Origin: Leptolyngbya sp. 'hensonii'
GTDB lineage: Bacteria > Cyanobacteriota > Cyanobacteriia > GCF-001939115
DNA: 64,000 nucleotides
Assembly (NCBI RefSeq): GCF_001939115.1
Contig: NZ_MQTZ01000050.1
Location: 48,089 to 112,088 of the forward strand
Reading direction: 5' to 3'
Below are positions 9,618 to 17,355 of the stretch, piece after piece. The notes under the pieces are model-generated. The model was not told the DNA's origin and searched no databases. It worked only from the letters and a program-made list of their open reading frames with translations. Numbering within the stretch: the first letter of the stretch is position 1; every line of letters starts with the position of its first letter. A program made the translations under genes and the position numbers.

Positions 9618-10439
9618 TTACCCAATCTCCCAAAGTCTGGCGCAGTTGTTTTGCTTCGGAAGACGGATGGTGGGTAACCCTTGCAACCCTTCCCAGAAAT
9701 TAACAATCTGCCTGCCTGCGGCCTGAGGATGAAAATAATGAAAGAAATAACTTCCATGGGAGTATTGCCAGAGACAATCGCCCGCCTTAAACCAGGGTTG
9801 CCATCCTTGCAAGAGATTAGGGTCAACAATGACATCATCCAGGCTGCCACAAACCAGGAGGGGCACTGGGACGCCGCCAGGAGGATAGCTGGCCCGTCGA
9901 TACAAGGTATGGGGAGACAGGGAACTGCTGAGATCTCGTTCCAGGGTTCTCGCCAGTTGCCGCGCGATCGGACGAGACTTGTAGCCAAATAAGTTATAGA
10001 CCATCTGGGTCAAGAGTATTTCACGGGGACAGGGGAGATGTTGAAGTTGGGCATAATAATGGGCTTGCCAATCAACAGCAGGATGAACCCCCACAGAAAA
10101 AAGCGTCAGCGATCTCACCCGTTCGGGATAACGACGGGCATAGAGTAGCCCCAGTAATCCACCGGTACTGTGTCCCAGCAAGTGAACAGGTGCATCATGG
10201 TGCTTGAGATAATCATGCAGGAGAACCAGTGCCATCTCTAAAGACATCGCCTCGTCAGGAGTCTGGCAATATTGCCATAAAGAGATCGAACTATGCTGGG
10301 ATAAAACATTCAAAAGGGGACGATCGAATCCTTGTAAAGCAGGACTCACATTCAGCCAAAGGGCAGTAGGCAACTGGGACATAGGAACAGTTTTCATCAC
10401 ATCAGGACTAGGATCGGGACGGCCAACCAGGGTGGTCAT
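9618..10439 (-). CDS. Alpha/beta hydrolase, isiC-like by position
   Basis: This protein of about 273 residues has an alpha/beta-hydrolase fold. The nucleophile elbow GHSTGG (about residues 109-114) supplies the likely catalytic Ser. A late Asp (in CGSLDD) and a His (in YSHGSYFFH) could complete the triad. It lies 124 bases downstream of isiA on the same strand. In some cyanobacteria a hydrolase-type gene, isiC, follows isiA and isiB; the isiC assignment here rests only on position and fold. The start is uncertain: no Shine-Dalgarno is seen, and an internal Met at 10397 is an alternative. Substrate is unknown. Confidence 0.72.
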   Translation of the reverse strand: MTTLVGRPDPSPDVMKTVPMSQLPTALWLNVSPALQGFDRPLLNVLSQHSSISLWQYCQTPDEAMSLEMALVLLHDYLKHHDAPVHLLGHSTGGLLGLLYARRYPERVRSLTLFSVGVHPAVDWQAHYYAQLQHLPCPREILLTQMVYNLFGYKSRPIARQLARTLERDLSSSLSPHTLYRRASYPPGGVPVPLLVCGSLDDVIVDPNLLQGWQPWFKAGDCLWQYSHGSYFFHYFHPQAAGRQIVNFWEGLQGLPTIRLPKQNNCARLWEIG

Positions 10440-10563
10440 CCCGATATTGTTTGAGGTTATCGTTTCAGGTAGGTTAGTAAAGGGATAGGAGAGTGATAGA
10501 TTGCCAGACGAATGAACTGACCGCCTATCTACCCCTTTACTCCACCCCCCTACTCCTGAGGAA

Positions 10564-11592
10564 TCAGGCTTCCACAGAATTCAAAGCCCGCTCTATCCGG
10601 CGGAAATCAAACCCCATAGCCCGCAGGGCATGCCACAGATGTCCCTGCAGGAAAAAGAATGCCAGGAAGAAATGGGTATTTGCCAGCCAGCACCGGGAGG
10701 TATGGGCACCCAAAGGCAATTTCACCGCATCGGCAAAGTAGGGTGCAATGCCTAGCTTGACTTCTAAGGGCGCACCATAAAACTCAACGGGATAAGCCAG
10801 AGTGTTGACCGCACAGAAGTAAGCCGCCACAAATCCAGCCAGCGCAATACCTCCCAAGGAGTAAGAGAGGATCGCTTCCCCAGAAAAAATTAGCACTTTC
10901 TTGGCCCAGTTGAGTGGGGGCACCAGAATATGCCAGATCCCTCCTGCAATCAGCATCACACCGACATAAACATGCCCACCGACCAGGTCTTCTAAGTTAT
11001 TCACGCTGGCAAAGTGGGTTTGATAGCCGTAGATGATGGCTGGGTTGAGGGTCGGCTCCGTCACCACACGGACAGTCTGACTGCCCACATCATAGAGTCC
11101 ACCCCAGACTGTGGCTTTAGCAACCAGCAGCAAGGCTCCCATGCCTAAAAAGAGAAGATGGTGTCCCAAAATCAGCCCCAATTGCCTGGGATCATTCCAG
11201 TCAAAATGGAATTTACGGGCCTGACCCGACGCCGTTTTCAGGTCTTCTGGAACTCTGAGCATATGGAACAATGCCCCTGCACCCAGCACGGCAGAAGAAA
11301 TGAGATGGACAGCCCCCACCACAAAGTAGGGATAAGTATCCATCACCTGTCCCCCATTGCCTACACCCAGGCCCAGGGTGGCTAAGTGGGGAAGCAGAAT
11401 CAATCCCTGTTCCCCCATCGGGAGGGCCGGATCAAAACCAGAAACTTCAAATAACGTAAATGCGCCAACCCAGAAGGTAATCAACGCAGCTTGCGCCACG
11501 TGAGCTGCAATAAACAAGCCAGAACGATCTGCGAATCGGGCATTTCCAGCCCACCAGTCATACCTCACCGTGGGATTATCGTATGTCTGCAT
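10564..11592 (-). CDS. isiA: Iron-stress-induced chlorophyll-binding protein IsiA (CP43')
   Basis: This 342-residue protein has six transmembrane helices of the CP43/Pcb antenna family. The N-terminus [20 protein letters not shown] and the C-terminal [17 protein letters not shown] closely match IsiA as I recall it. The large lumenal loop of PsbC is absent, which separates IsiA from CP43. It binds chlorophyll a, forms rings around photosystem I under iron limitation, and can act as an energy quencher or chlorophyll store. FurA-box-like sites lie 30-95 bases upstream of the start. Flavodoxin (isiB), the usual next gene, is absent here. Confidence 0.96.
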   Translation of the reverse strand: MQTYDNPTVRYDWWAGNARFADRSGLFIAAHVAQAALITFWVGAFTLFEVSGFDPALPMGEQGLILLPHLATLGLGVGNGGQVMDTYPYFVVGAVHLISSAVLGAGALFHMLRVPEDLKTASGQARKFHFDWNDPRQLGLILGHHLLFLGMGALLLVAKATVWGGLYDVGSQTVRVVTEPTLNPAIIYGYQTHFASVNNLEDLVGGHVYVGVMLIAGGIWHILVPPLNWAKKVLIFSGEAILSYSLGGIALAGFVAAYFCAVNTLAYPVEFYGAPLEVKLGIAPYFADAVKLPLGAHTSRCWLANTHFFLAFFFLQGHLWHALRAMGFDFRRIERALNSVEA

Positions 11593-11621
11593 AGATTGAT
11601 GACGTTGATAAAGGACCAGAC

Positions 11622-11644
11622 TTATTGAGAAATATACTCAATAA
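11622..11644. promoter_or_regulatory. Putative FurA box: perfect palindrome upstream of isiA
   Basis: TTATTGAG (11622-11629) and CTCAATAA (11637-11644) form a perfect 8-base inverted repeat around a 7-base AT spacer. The half-site CTCAATAA is the core of the FurA consensus as recalled for Anabaena (AAATAAATTCTCAATAAAT). It lies 30-52 bases from the isiA start, so iron-loaded Fur could block transcription or elongation there. Confidence 0.6.
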
Positions 11645-11667
11645 AACTCTGGAAATTAGTTTAGAAT

Positions 11668-11684
11668 CTTTCTCAATAAGAAAG
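11668..11684. promoter_or_regulatory. Second FurA-box-like site upstream of isiA
   Basis: TCTTTCTCAATAAGAAA repeats the CTCAATAA half-site (11672-11679) in the same orientation as the right arm of the palindrome at 11637-11644, starting 35 bases further from isiA (about 3.5 helical turns). It shares TTCTCAATAA with the recalled FurA consensus. Two spaced sites would suit cooperative Fur binding. Confidence 0.5.
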
Positions 11685-11812
11685 AGTTAAGTTCTATTAA
11701 GAATGCCTGTGTAATCCTTCTGGGCTAGCCTACATAATTTGCCAAGGGGGAATTCAGAAGGCTAAATGGCTTGTATGGCAGAAAAAATAACACATACTAT
11801 TAAGAAATAATC

Positions 11813-11899
11813 TCACTTCAATTGGAGAAGCTCCTGGGTCATCCCGATCGTGCCCCCGGCCACAGGTATCAGGGCAGGCCCGTCTGGGGCACGGCCCAT
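11813..11899 (-). CDS. Possible 28-residue small ORF upstream of isiA
   Basis: An ATG at 11899 opens a frame starting MGRAPDGPALIPVAGG and ending ELLQLK before TGA at 11813. The stretch is GC-rich and codon-like inside an AT-rich gap. There is no Shine-Dalgarno, and the frame is closed by a stop just before the ATG. It could be a leader peptide of the isiA transcript, a gene remnant, or chance. I do not recognise the peptide. Confidence 0.25.
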   Translation of the reverse strand: MGRAPDGPALIPVAGGTIGMTQELLQLK

Positions 11900-12053
11900 C
11901 TATACGGGAACATCCCGGAAATGAAACAACGCTGAGAACAGGGTGAAAATTCTGCCATTAAACTGTTAGGCCGATCTCATGGAGAACCTCGGATCACCTC
12001 ATTCTCTACTTGAAACTCCAGGGGATGATAGGGGCAATTTGGGAGATTGAGCC

Positions 12054-13622
12054 ATGACGAATCACAACCACTACGACCTGATTATCATTGGCACCGGGGC
12101 TGGAGGGGGAACCCTGGCCTACCAGGTAGCTCAGAGCGGTAAGAAGATTCTGATCCTGGAGCGGGGACCTTTCCTGCCCAGGGAAAAGGACAACTGGGAT
12201 ACAAAAGTGGTGTTCGGCAGCGATCGCTACCACAATCCAGAGGTCTGGTACGATCGGGACGGTAAAGAACTGCACCCTGGCCTGAGCTATGCGGTCGGTG
12301 GCAATACCAAACTCTACGGCGCAGCCCTGTTCCGCCTGCGGGAAAAGGACTTCGAGAAGTATGCCCACCGGGATGGCATTTCGCCGGAATGGCCCCTGAA
12401 ATATCGAGACTTTGAACCCTATTATGTGCAGGCTGAGAAACTCTATCAGGTCCACGGTCAGAGTGGCGAAGACCCCACCGAGCCGTTTCGTAGTGAGGAC
12501 TATGCCTATCCTGCGGTCAGTCATGAAGCCCGCATTCAGGAAGTGGCTGAAGCTCTCAGGGCAAAGGGACTGAACCCTTACCATACACCAGTTGGGATTC
12601 GGCTGAATGAAGCGCAACGGTATCTGAGTCAGTGCATTCGTTGCAGTACCTGTGATGGCTATCCTTGTCTGGTGCAGGCCAAGTCTGATGCCGAAATCAG
12701 CGCAATCCGTCCGGTGATGGCACAGGAGAACGTCACCCTGTTGACAGAAGCAAAGGTGTTGAAACTGCTGACCAGTCCCTCTGGGCGGGAAGTCACGGCG
12801 GTGGAAGTCGAAGTTCAGGGAGAACGCCATCAGTTCTCTGGGGATCTGGTGGCGATCGCCTGCGGGGCGATCAATTCTGCTGTCCTGCTGTTGCGATCGG
12901 CCAATGATCAGCATCCCCATGGCGTAGCCAACCGTTCTGGCCAGGTGGGCCGGAACTTCATGAAGCATGTGTTGGGTTCGGTGATTGGTGTCAGTAAAAA
13001 GCCCAATCCCACCGTGTTCCAGAAAACCCTCTCCGTGAATGACTTCTACTGGGGGGAAGCAGGCTATGATTACCCGATGGGCCAGATTCAGACCCTGGGC
13101 AAGGTGAATAAAGAAGCCTTGGAAGGCAGTGCCGAGGCTTATGCCCCTCTAACGCCAGAACAGGTTGCTACCCATTCAGTCGATTGGTGGCTGACCACGG
13201 AAGATCTGCCCAATCCCAATAACCGCATCCTTGTAGAGGGAGATCGGATCATCCTGGACTACACTGAAAACAATTCAGAACCCTACGATCGTCTGCAAGA
13301 ACGCTGGATTGAGGTACTCAAGTCGATCGACTGTGGCGATGAAATCCTCTCCCACTGCTCCTACTTCGTCAAAGGCTCCAAAACCTACTTCACGGGCAAA
13401 TTACCTCTGGATGGGGTGGGTCATCAAGTGGGCACCTGCCGATTCGGAGAAGATCCGGCCACCTCTGTCCTGGATCTGAACTGTCGCACCCACGATGTTG
13501 ATAATCTCTATGTGGTGGATGGCAGTTTCTTCTGCTCCAGTGGAGCCGTCAACCCAACCCTGACGATCATTGCCAATGCCCTGCGGGTGGGCGAACATCT
13601 GGTCGATCGACTGAACGCTTAA
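12054..13622 (+). CDS. GMC-family FAD oxidoreductase with a cysteine cluster
   Basis: This 522-residue flavoprotein has an N-terminal Rossmann FAD motif (IIIGTGAGGGTLAYQVA, about residues 10-26) and the GMC C-terminal block (HQVGTCRFG, VVDGSFF, NPTLTIIANALR). Family members oxidise alcohols, sugars or sterols with FAD. A CX2CX2CX4C cluster (Cys194, 197, 200 and 205) sits in the middle, unlike classical glucose oxidases, and suggests an Fe-S centre or metal site. No signal peptide is seen. The gene is divergent from isiA, and the DUF1622 gene follows 12 bases after its stop. Substrate is unknown. Confidence 0.87.
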   Translation: MTNHNHYDLIIIGTGAGGGTLAYQVAQSGKKILILERGPFLPREKDNWDTKVVFGSDRYHNPEVWYDRDGKELHPGLSYAVGGNTKLYGAALFRLREKDFEKYAHRDGISPEWPLKYRDFEPYYVQAEKLYQVHGQSGEDPTEPFRSEDYAYPAVSHEARIQEVAEALRAKGLNPYHTPVGIRLNEAQRYLSQCIRCSTCDGYPCLVQAKSDAEISAIRPVMAQENVTLLTEAKVLKLLTSPSGREVTAVEVEVQGERHQFSGDLVAIACGAINSAVLLLRSANDQHPHGVANRSGQVGRNFMKHVLGSVIGVSKKPNPTVFQKTLSVNDFYWGEAGYDYPMGQIQTLGKVNKEALEGSAEAYAPLTPEQVATHSVDWWLTTEDLPNPNNRILVEGDRIILDYTENNSEPYDRLQERWIEVLKSIDCGDEILSHCSYFVKGSKTYFTGKLPLDGVGHQVGTCRFGEDPATSVLDLNCRTHDVDNLYVVDGSFFCSSGAVNPTLTIIANALRVGEHLVDRLNA

Positions 13623-13634
13623 AGGTTAATCCCT

Positions 13635-14078
13635 ATGGTCCATGGTTCTCACTGGTTTGCGATCGCAGCAGAGCCTGTCCCATCCACCGAGAGCGCTTTC
13701 TGGCTCCGACACTGGTTGGAAAGCCTGCTCCAGGAGATCGCCCTCCTCCTGGAAAGCGTACTGGAGTTCATCGCCATCCTGACGATTATCGTTGCGGTGG
13801 TGACCGCCCTGCAGAAAATCTTCCGCCGGGGTCTGCAGGGAAAATGGCAGCCCCTGCATCAGACCATTCGCCTGGAGTTGGGGCTTTCCCTGGCCTTGTC
13901 CCTGGAATTTCTACTAGCCGCCGACATTGTCGGGACAGCCATCTCCCCCAGTTGGAACGCGATCGCCAAACTCGCAGCCATCACTGGCATCCGCACCTTC
14001 CTCAACTTCTTCCTCCAGCGGGAGGTTCGGGAATTGCAGGAGATGACCCGATCTGCCCACGATCCCCCCGCCGAATAA
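13635..14078 (+). CDS. DUF1622 family membrane protein
   Basis: This 147-residue protein has three hydrophobic helices (about residues 38-60, 84-100 and 112-125). The stretch LELGLSLALSLEFLLAADIV and the later IRTFLNFFLQRE are typical of DUF1622. It is an integral cytoplasmic-membrane protein of unknown function. It starts 12 bases after the GMC oxidoreductase and is probably co-transcribed with it. Confidence 0.8.
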   Translation: MVHGSHWFAIAAEPVPSTESAFWLRHWLESLLQEIALLLESVLEFIAILTIIVAVVTALQKIFRRGLQGKWQPLHQTIRLELGLSLALSLEFLLAADIVGTAISPSWNAIAKLAAITGIRTFLNFFLQREVRELQEMTRSAHDPPAE

Positions 14079-14145
14079 TCCTGGCCTTTGGCAGGCGTTG
14101 GATTGCAACGCCTCTACAGATACCCCCTATCCACGGAAAATCAAC

Positions 14146-15006
14146 ATGCAGACTCCATCCTATCCCTGGCAGCCTCTTGGCGCGATCGATCCCAAAACCC
14201 TGACAGATAGCAGAATCCAGCTACACTACGCTATCCAATTCATGGCTGCAACGGGAGCGGCCCTGGCCGAGCCCCAGCCCGATTACAGTCACACCAGCCT
14301 CGCCTGGAACCCTAAATTCCAGGGATTCGTGACCCTGATCGTCCCCGCCCCTACCCCATTTCGGGTCGGCCTGGAACCCGTCAGCCTAACTTCAGTACTC
14401 CTGGACGAACAGGGCCAGACGATCGCTGCCTTGCCCCTACCCCAGAAAACCCTGGCCGAAGGATTCGATTGGCTCAGACAGGAAATCACCCGCTTGGGTG
14501 CGGAGGCCGATCGAGTCCAGCCCCTTTCCTATCCACCCGATGATTTTCCAGACCACCCGATCGCCCATGGAGCTGCCTTCGATGTCACTGACAAGGCATC
14601 CCGCCAGGAGTTAGCGAACTACTACGCCAATACCCTGGAGGCGCTGCAAACCCTCACCTGTGCTGAAGCCCAAGACATTTCTCCTGTGCGCCTCTGGCCC
14701 CACCATTTTGACCTGGCTCTGCTGATCACCCTGCCCAGCCTGCCCGATGACACCTCCCGCACCGTTGGCCTGGGCCTCTCTCCCGGTGATACCAGCTACC
14801 CTGAACCCTACTGGTATGTTTCCCCCTATCCCTACCCGGATACCCCTTCCCTGCCTGCCCTGGAAGGGAAGGGCTTCTGGCATACCCAGCATTGGGTTGG
14901 GGCTGTGCTAACCGCGTCCCAGTTGGGGCAAAACTCTACAACTCAGGACCAACAATTGCAAGCCTTTCTGAATTCAGCTCTGAGCGCCTCGATCTCCCTT
15001 TTATAG
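14146..15006 (+). CDS. DUF5996-like hypothetical protein
   Basis: This soluble-looking protein of 286 residues contains LWPHHFDLALL and, near the end, GKGFWHTQHWVGAVL. The His-rich HHFDLA and the FWHT...W signatures resemble DUF5996, a family of unknown function. The start at 14146 is preferred because the family-like sequence begins just after it; an upstream ATG at 14098 in the same frame is possible. It lies 67 bases after the DUF1622 gene. Confidence 0.6.
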   Translation: MQTPSYPWQPLGAIDPKTLTDSRIQLHYAIQFMAATGAALAEPQPDYSHTSLAWNPKFQGFVTLIVPAPTPFRVGLEPVSLTSVLLDEQGQTIAALPLPQKTLAEGFDWLRQEITRLGAEADRVQPLSYPPDDFPDHPIAHGAAFDVTDKASRQELANYYANTLEALQTLTCAEAQDISPVRLWPHHFDLALLITLPSLPDDTSRTVGLGLSPGDTSYPEPYWYVSPYPYPDTPSLPALEGKGFWHTQHWVGAVLTASQLGQNSTTQDQQLQAFLNSALSASISLL

Positions 15007-15104
15007 CAAAGCCATTGTGCCCCGCCCAGGCGTTGCCTGCAAAAACCCACCCCGGCCCTGGGGACCACCCCTCCCAAGAGGGGATTTAATCTACACCCCA
15101 CCCA

Positions 15105-15122
15105 GGTGTTGCGGGCAACACC
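15105..15122. repeat. Perfect stem-loop GGTGTTGC/GCAACACC
   Basis: GGTGTTGC (15105-15112) and GCAACACC (15115-15122) form a perfect 8-bp hairpin with a 2-base loop, about 100 bases after the DUF5996-like gene. No clear T-run follows. It may be a terminator or a cyanobacterial palindromic repeat. Confidence 0.5.
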
Positions 15123-15170
15123 TTCATCTATATAAGTAATCGGGTGAGATTAATTAATAAGAAGGGGGGT

Positions 15171-15209
15171 CTGGGGGCGAAGCCCCCAGGAAGGGGGCAC
15201 GCCCCCTTC
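15171..15209. repeat. Tandem GC-rich hairpins
   Basis: Two hairpins abut: CTGGGGGC-GAA-GCCCCCAG (15171-15189) and GAAGGGGGC-AC-GCCCCCTTC (15190-15209). This GGGGGC...GCCCCC form is a widespread cyanobacterial intergenic repeat (recalled, not searched). It lies 45 bases before the VOC gene. Confidence 0.65.
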
Positions 15210-15254
15210 ACCCCAACTCTCATCCTTAATTTAATTGTGCCGACCTACTTACCT

Positions 15255-16331
15255 ATGAACAAATCCTTTAACCGGCTTTTCCTGGCCTTCTGCGCCACTG
15301 CCGTTGTCTTAATTCCCCAGGCACGGACCTATCCCCAGCCTCCCCCGGGCAGAATCAGCGGGGTAGCGATCGCCCAGACCCAACCCATCCAGCAAGCGGT
15401 GCTGGCTGTGGACTCGGTGGGTATCACCGTCTCCGATATGGATCAGGCTGTTCAGTTCTACTCCCAGGTTCTGTCCTTCCAGAAGGTGTCGGATGTGGAA
15501 GTTTGGGGATCGGAGTATGAGCAATTGCAGGGCCTGTTTGGCCTGCGCATGCGAGTTGTGCGGATGCAATTGGGCCGCGAATTTATTGAACTGACAGAAT
15601 ACCTGACCCCCCAGGGTCGCCCGATTCCACCGGATTCCCGCAGCCACGATCGCTGGTTTCAGCATATTGCGATCGTGGTCAGCGATATGGACAAAGCCTA
15701 TGCCCGACTACGCCAGTTCAAGGTCAAACATGCTTCCACTGGCCCTCAGCGCCTGCCCGATTGGAACAAAAATGCCGGCGGGATTCGGGCCTTCTACTTC
15801 CGGGATCCCGATGGGCACAATCTGGAGATCATCTACTTCCCGCCGGATAAGGGGGATCCGAGGTGGCAAAAGCCAACTGAGCGGCTGTTTCTGGGCATTG
15901 ACCACACGGCGATCGTGGTGAGTAATACAGACACCAGTCTGAAGTTTTATCAGGAGGCCCTGGGTTTACGATTGGCTGGGGAAAGCGAAAATTATGGAAC
16001 CGAGCAGGAGCACCTTAATAATGTGTTCGGAGCCCGACTTCGGATCAGTGGCCTCAAAGCAGCGGCGGGTCCGGGAGTCGAATTTCTGGAGTATCTGGCT
16101 CCCCAGGATGGCCGATCGTTTCCGGCTGATGCCCGTGCCAATGACCTGTTTCACTGGCAGACAACCCTGGTGGTAAATAATCTGGATCTCATTGCCCAAG
16201 GACTACGGCAGCAGCGCTATTCTTTCATCTCGTCGGGGGTGGTGACTTTGCCAGGAACAGCCCTGGGCTTCAGAAAAGGTCTGCTGGTTCGTGACCCAGA
16301 CGGTCATCCCATTCGCCTGATTGAAAAGTGA
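15255..16331 (+). CDS. Exported protein with two VOC (glyoxalase-like) domains
   Basis: This protein of 358 residues has an N-terminal signal peptide (MNKSFNRLFLAFCATAVVLI, with cleavage probably near VAIAQ at about residue 43) followed by two VOC domains (about 55-195 and 210-355). Each holds a betaalphabetabetabeta pair with 'HIAIVVSDMD' or 'DHTAIVVSNTD' and 'RDPDGH' motifs. VOC proteins isomerise, cleave or bind small substrates around a metal. The first metal-ligand His of domain 1 appears replaced (SVGITV). The frame extends upstream to 15144, but that part is repeat sequence; 15255 gives the signal peptide. Substrate is unknown. Confidence 0.8.
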   Translation: MNKSFNRLFLAFCATAVVLIPQARTYPQPPPGRISGVAIAQTQPIQQAVLAVDSVGITVSDMDQAVQFYSQVLSFQKVSDVEVWGSEYEQLQGLFGLRMRVVRMQLGREFIELTEYLTPQGRPIPPDSRSHDRWFQHIAIVVSDMDKAYARLRQFKVKHASTGPQRLPDWNKNAGGIRAFYFRDPDGHNLEIIYFPPDKGDPRWQKPTERLFLGIDHTAIVVSNTDTSLKFYQEALGLRLAGESENYGTEQEHLNNVFGARLRISGLKAAAGPGVEFLEYLAPQDGRSFPADARANDLFHWQTTLVVNNLDLIAQGLRQQRYSFISSGVVTLPGTALGFRKGLLVRDPDGHPIRLIEK

Positions 16332-16389
16332 TCGAGCCCATGTCAGAAAATGACCTGGGGACTTTCTCAACAAGGTTTCATCATCCTTG

Positions 16390-17355
16390 CTAGGTCAGTT
16401 TAACCCTGGATGCTTGCAATCGAGCCTGAATGCGTTTCCAAGTCAATTGCAGTCGGAATAACCAGACTGGCCAGGCTGTCTGGTCGAGATACTGGAAAAA
16501 CAGGGACTTTTCGGGATGGCGGAAACCGGGGGTCCAGGGCTTACCGCTTTCCAGAAAATGGATAATGTAGGCATCCTTGAGAAGTTGCTGGTAAACAGCC
16601 TCACTGTAGGGGGTATCCTGCCAGGAATAGCGGAAGATCGTACTAGACCGGTTCCAGCGGGGATCCAGTTCACCCCAATCCCCTGCCAAAACCGCATTTA
16701 AGCCATCCTGATCATGCCAGCGGATCTGCTGACGGTGCTGGCGAATGTAGTCGATCAAGCTGGCACTGATGTTCTGATTGCGCCATTTCACCAGATCCAA
16801 ACAGAGAACCCCGGAGTTAAAGTACCTGGCATCGGCTGGAATGCCCAGTTCCCGGTAGTTCAGTAAACCTCTCTCCGAGGAAACAGACGGAACCCCGATA
16901 TCTACGGCTGCCAGGAGGGCCTTACCGCCCATTTCAAATTGCCAGAGTTGGGCCAAATCCCCCTGCACAATTAAGTCACAGTCCAGATATATGGCCCGAT
17001 GCAGATGGGGAGGAAGCAGGTCTGGAATCAGCAGTCGGTAGTAAGCGGCAGAAGTCAGGTGCCCGGAGAGGAGCAGGTCATCCACCAGAGCCGGATTGGG
17101 CCGCAGCCACTCGATCGTGACAGGATGAGATCGCAAGGTGCGTTCCAGCCTTTGTCGGTTGGTGGGACTGATGCCGCCATCAATTACGAAAAGTAAAATG
17201 CTGTGGCTTGGACTCAGATTTTTGACGGCGGAAAGGACAGTGACAGCTAGGCCCATAGCGTAGTGGTTGTCAGCGGCACAGACCAGCACAATGGGCCTCC
17301 CAAGGGTCGCAATCTGGGAAGGAGCGGTTGCACCACATTCAGAGAGCTGAACCAT
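16390..17355 (-). CDS. Glycosyltransferase family 8 protein
   Basis: This 321-residue GT-A enzyme of the GT8 (LgtC/glycogenin) type has an N-terminal nucleotide-sugar fold (VLVCAADNHYAMGL), the metal-binding DxD as YLDCDLIV (about residues 122-129), YFNSGVLCLDL, DQDGLN, and IIHFLESGKPW with the family's late His. It probably adds hexose to a polysaccharide intermediate in the cytoplasm. The start follows GGAGGA with 8 bases of spacing. Its first 17 bases overlap the end of the upstream acyltransferase gene. It is the last gene of the leftward exopolysaccharide operon. Confidence 0.88.
   Translation of the reverse strand: MVQLSECGATAPSQIATLGRPIVLVCAADNHYAMGLAVTVLSAVKNLSPSHSILLFVIDGGISPTNRQRLERTLRSHPVTIEWLRPNPALVDDLLLSGHLTSAAYYRLLIPDLLPPHLHRAIYLDCDLIVQGDLAQLWQFEMGGKALLAAVDIGVPSVSSERGLLNYRELGIPADARYFNSGVLCLDLVKWRNQNISASLIDYIRQHRQQIRWHDQDGLNAVLAGDWGELDPRWNRSSTIFRYSWQDTPYSEAVYQQLLKDAYIIHFLESGKPWTPGFRHPEKSLFFQYLDQTAWPVWLFRLQLTWKRIQARLQASRVKLT

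Larger units (their letters stand above)
11593..12053. promoter_or_regulatory. Divergent intergenic region between isiA and the GMC oxidoreductase
   Basis: This gap of 461 bases has two parts. The isiA-proximal part (11593-11812) is AT-rich and holds the FurA-box-like palindrome. The distal part (11813-11930) is markedly GC-rich, with inverted arms CGTGCCCC (11849-11856) and GGGGCACG (11886-11893), a small hairpin CGGGA/TCCCG (11905-11917), and a 28-codon frame on the minus strand. The first part probably carries the isiA promoter and a long leader. I could not assign -35/-10 boxes with confidence. Confidence 0.6.

Noticed and set aside
11821..11930. Riboswitch or tRNA in the GC-rich island upstream of isiA
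   Set aside because: The stem does not fit a cloverleaf, and the conserved blocks of a cobalamin riboswitch are absent.
12006..12968. Long open frame on the minus strand opposite the GMC oxidoreductase
   Set aside because: It is antisense to a clearly coding gene with conserved FAD motifs and gives a composition-driven, unrecognisable product.
15144..15254. Upstream extension of the VOC gene
   Set aside because: It is built from hairpin repeat sequence and would place a hydrophilic lead before the signal peptide.
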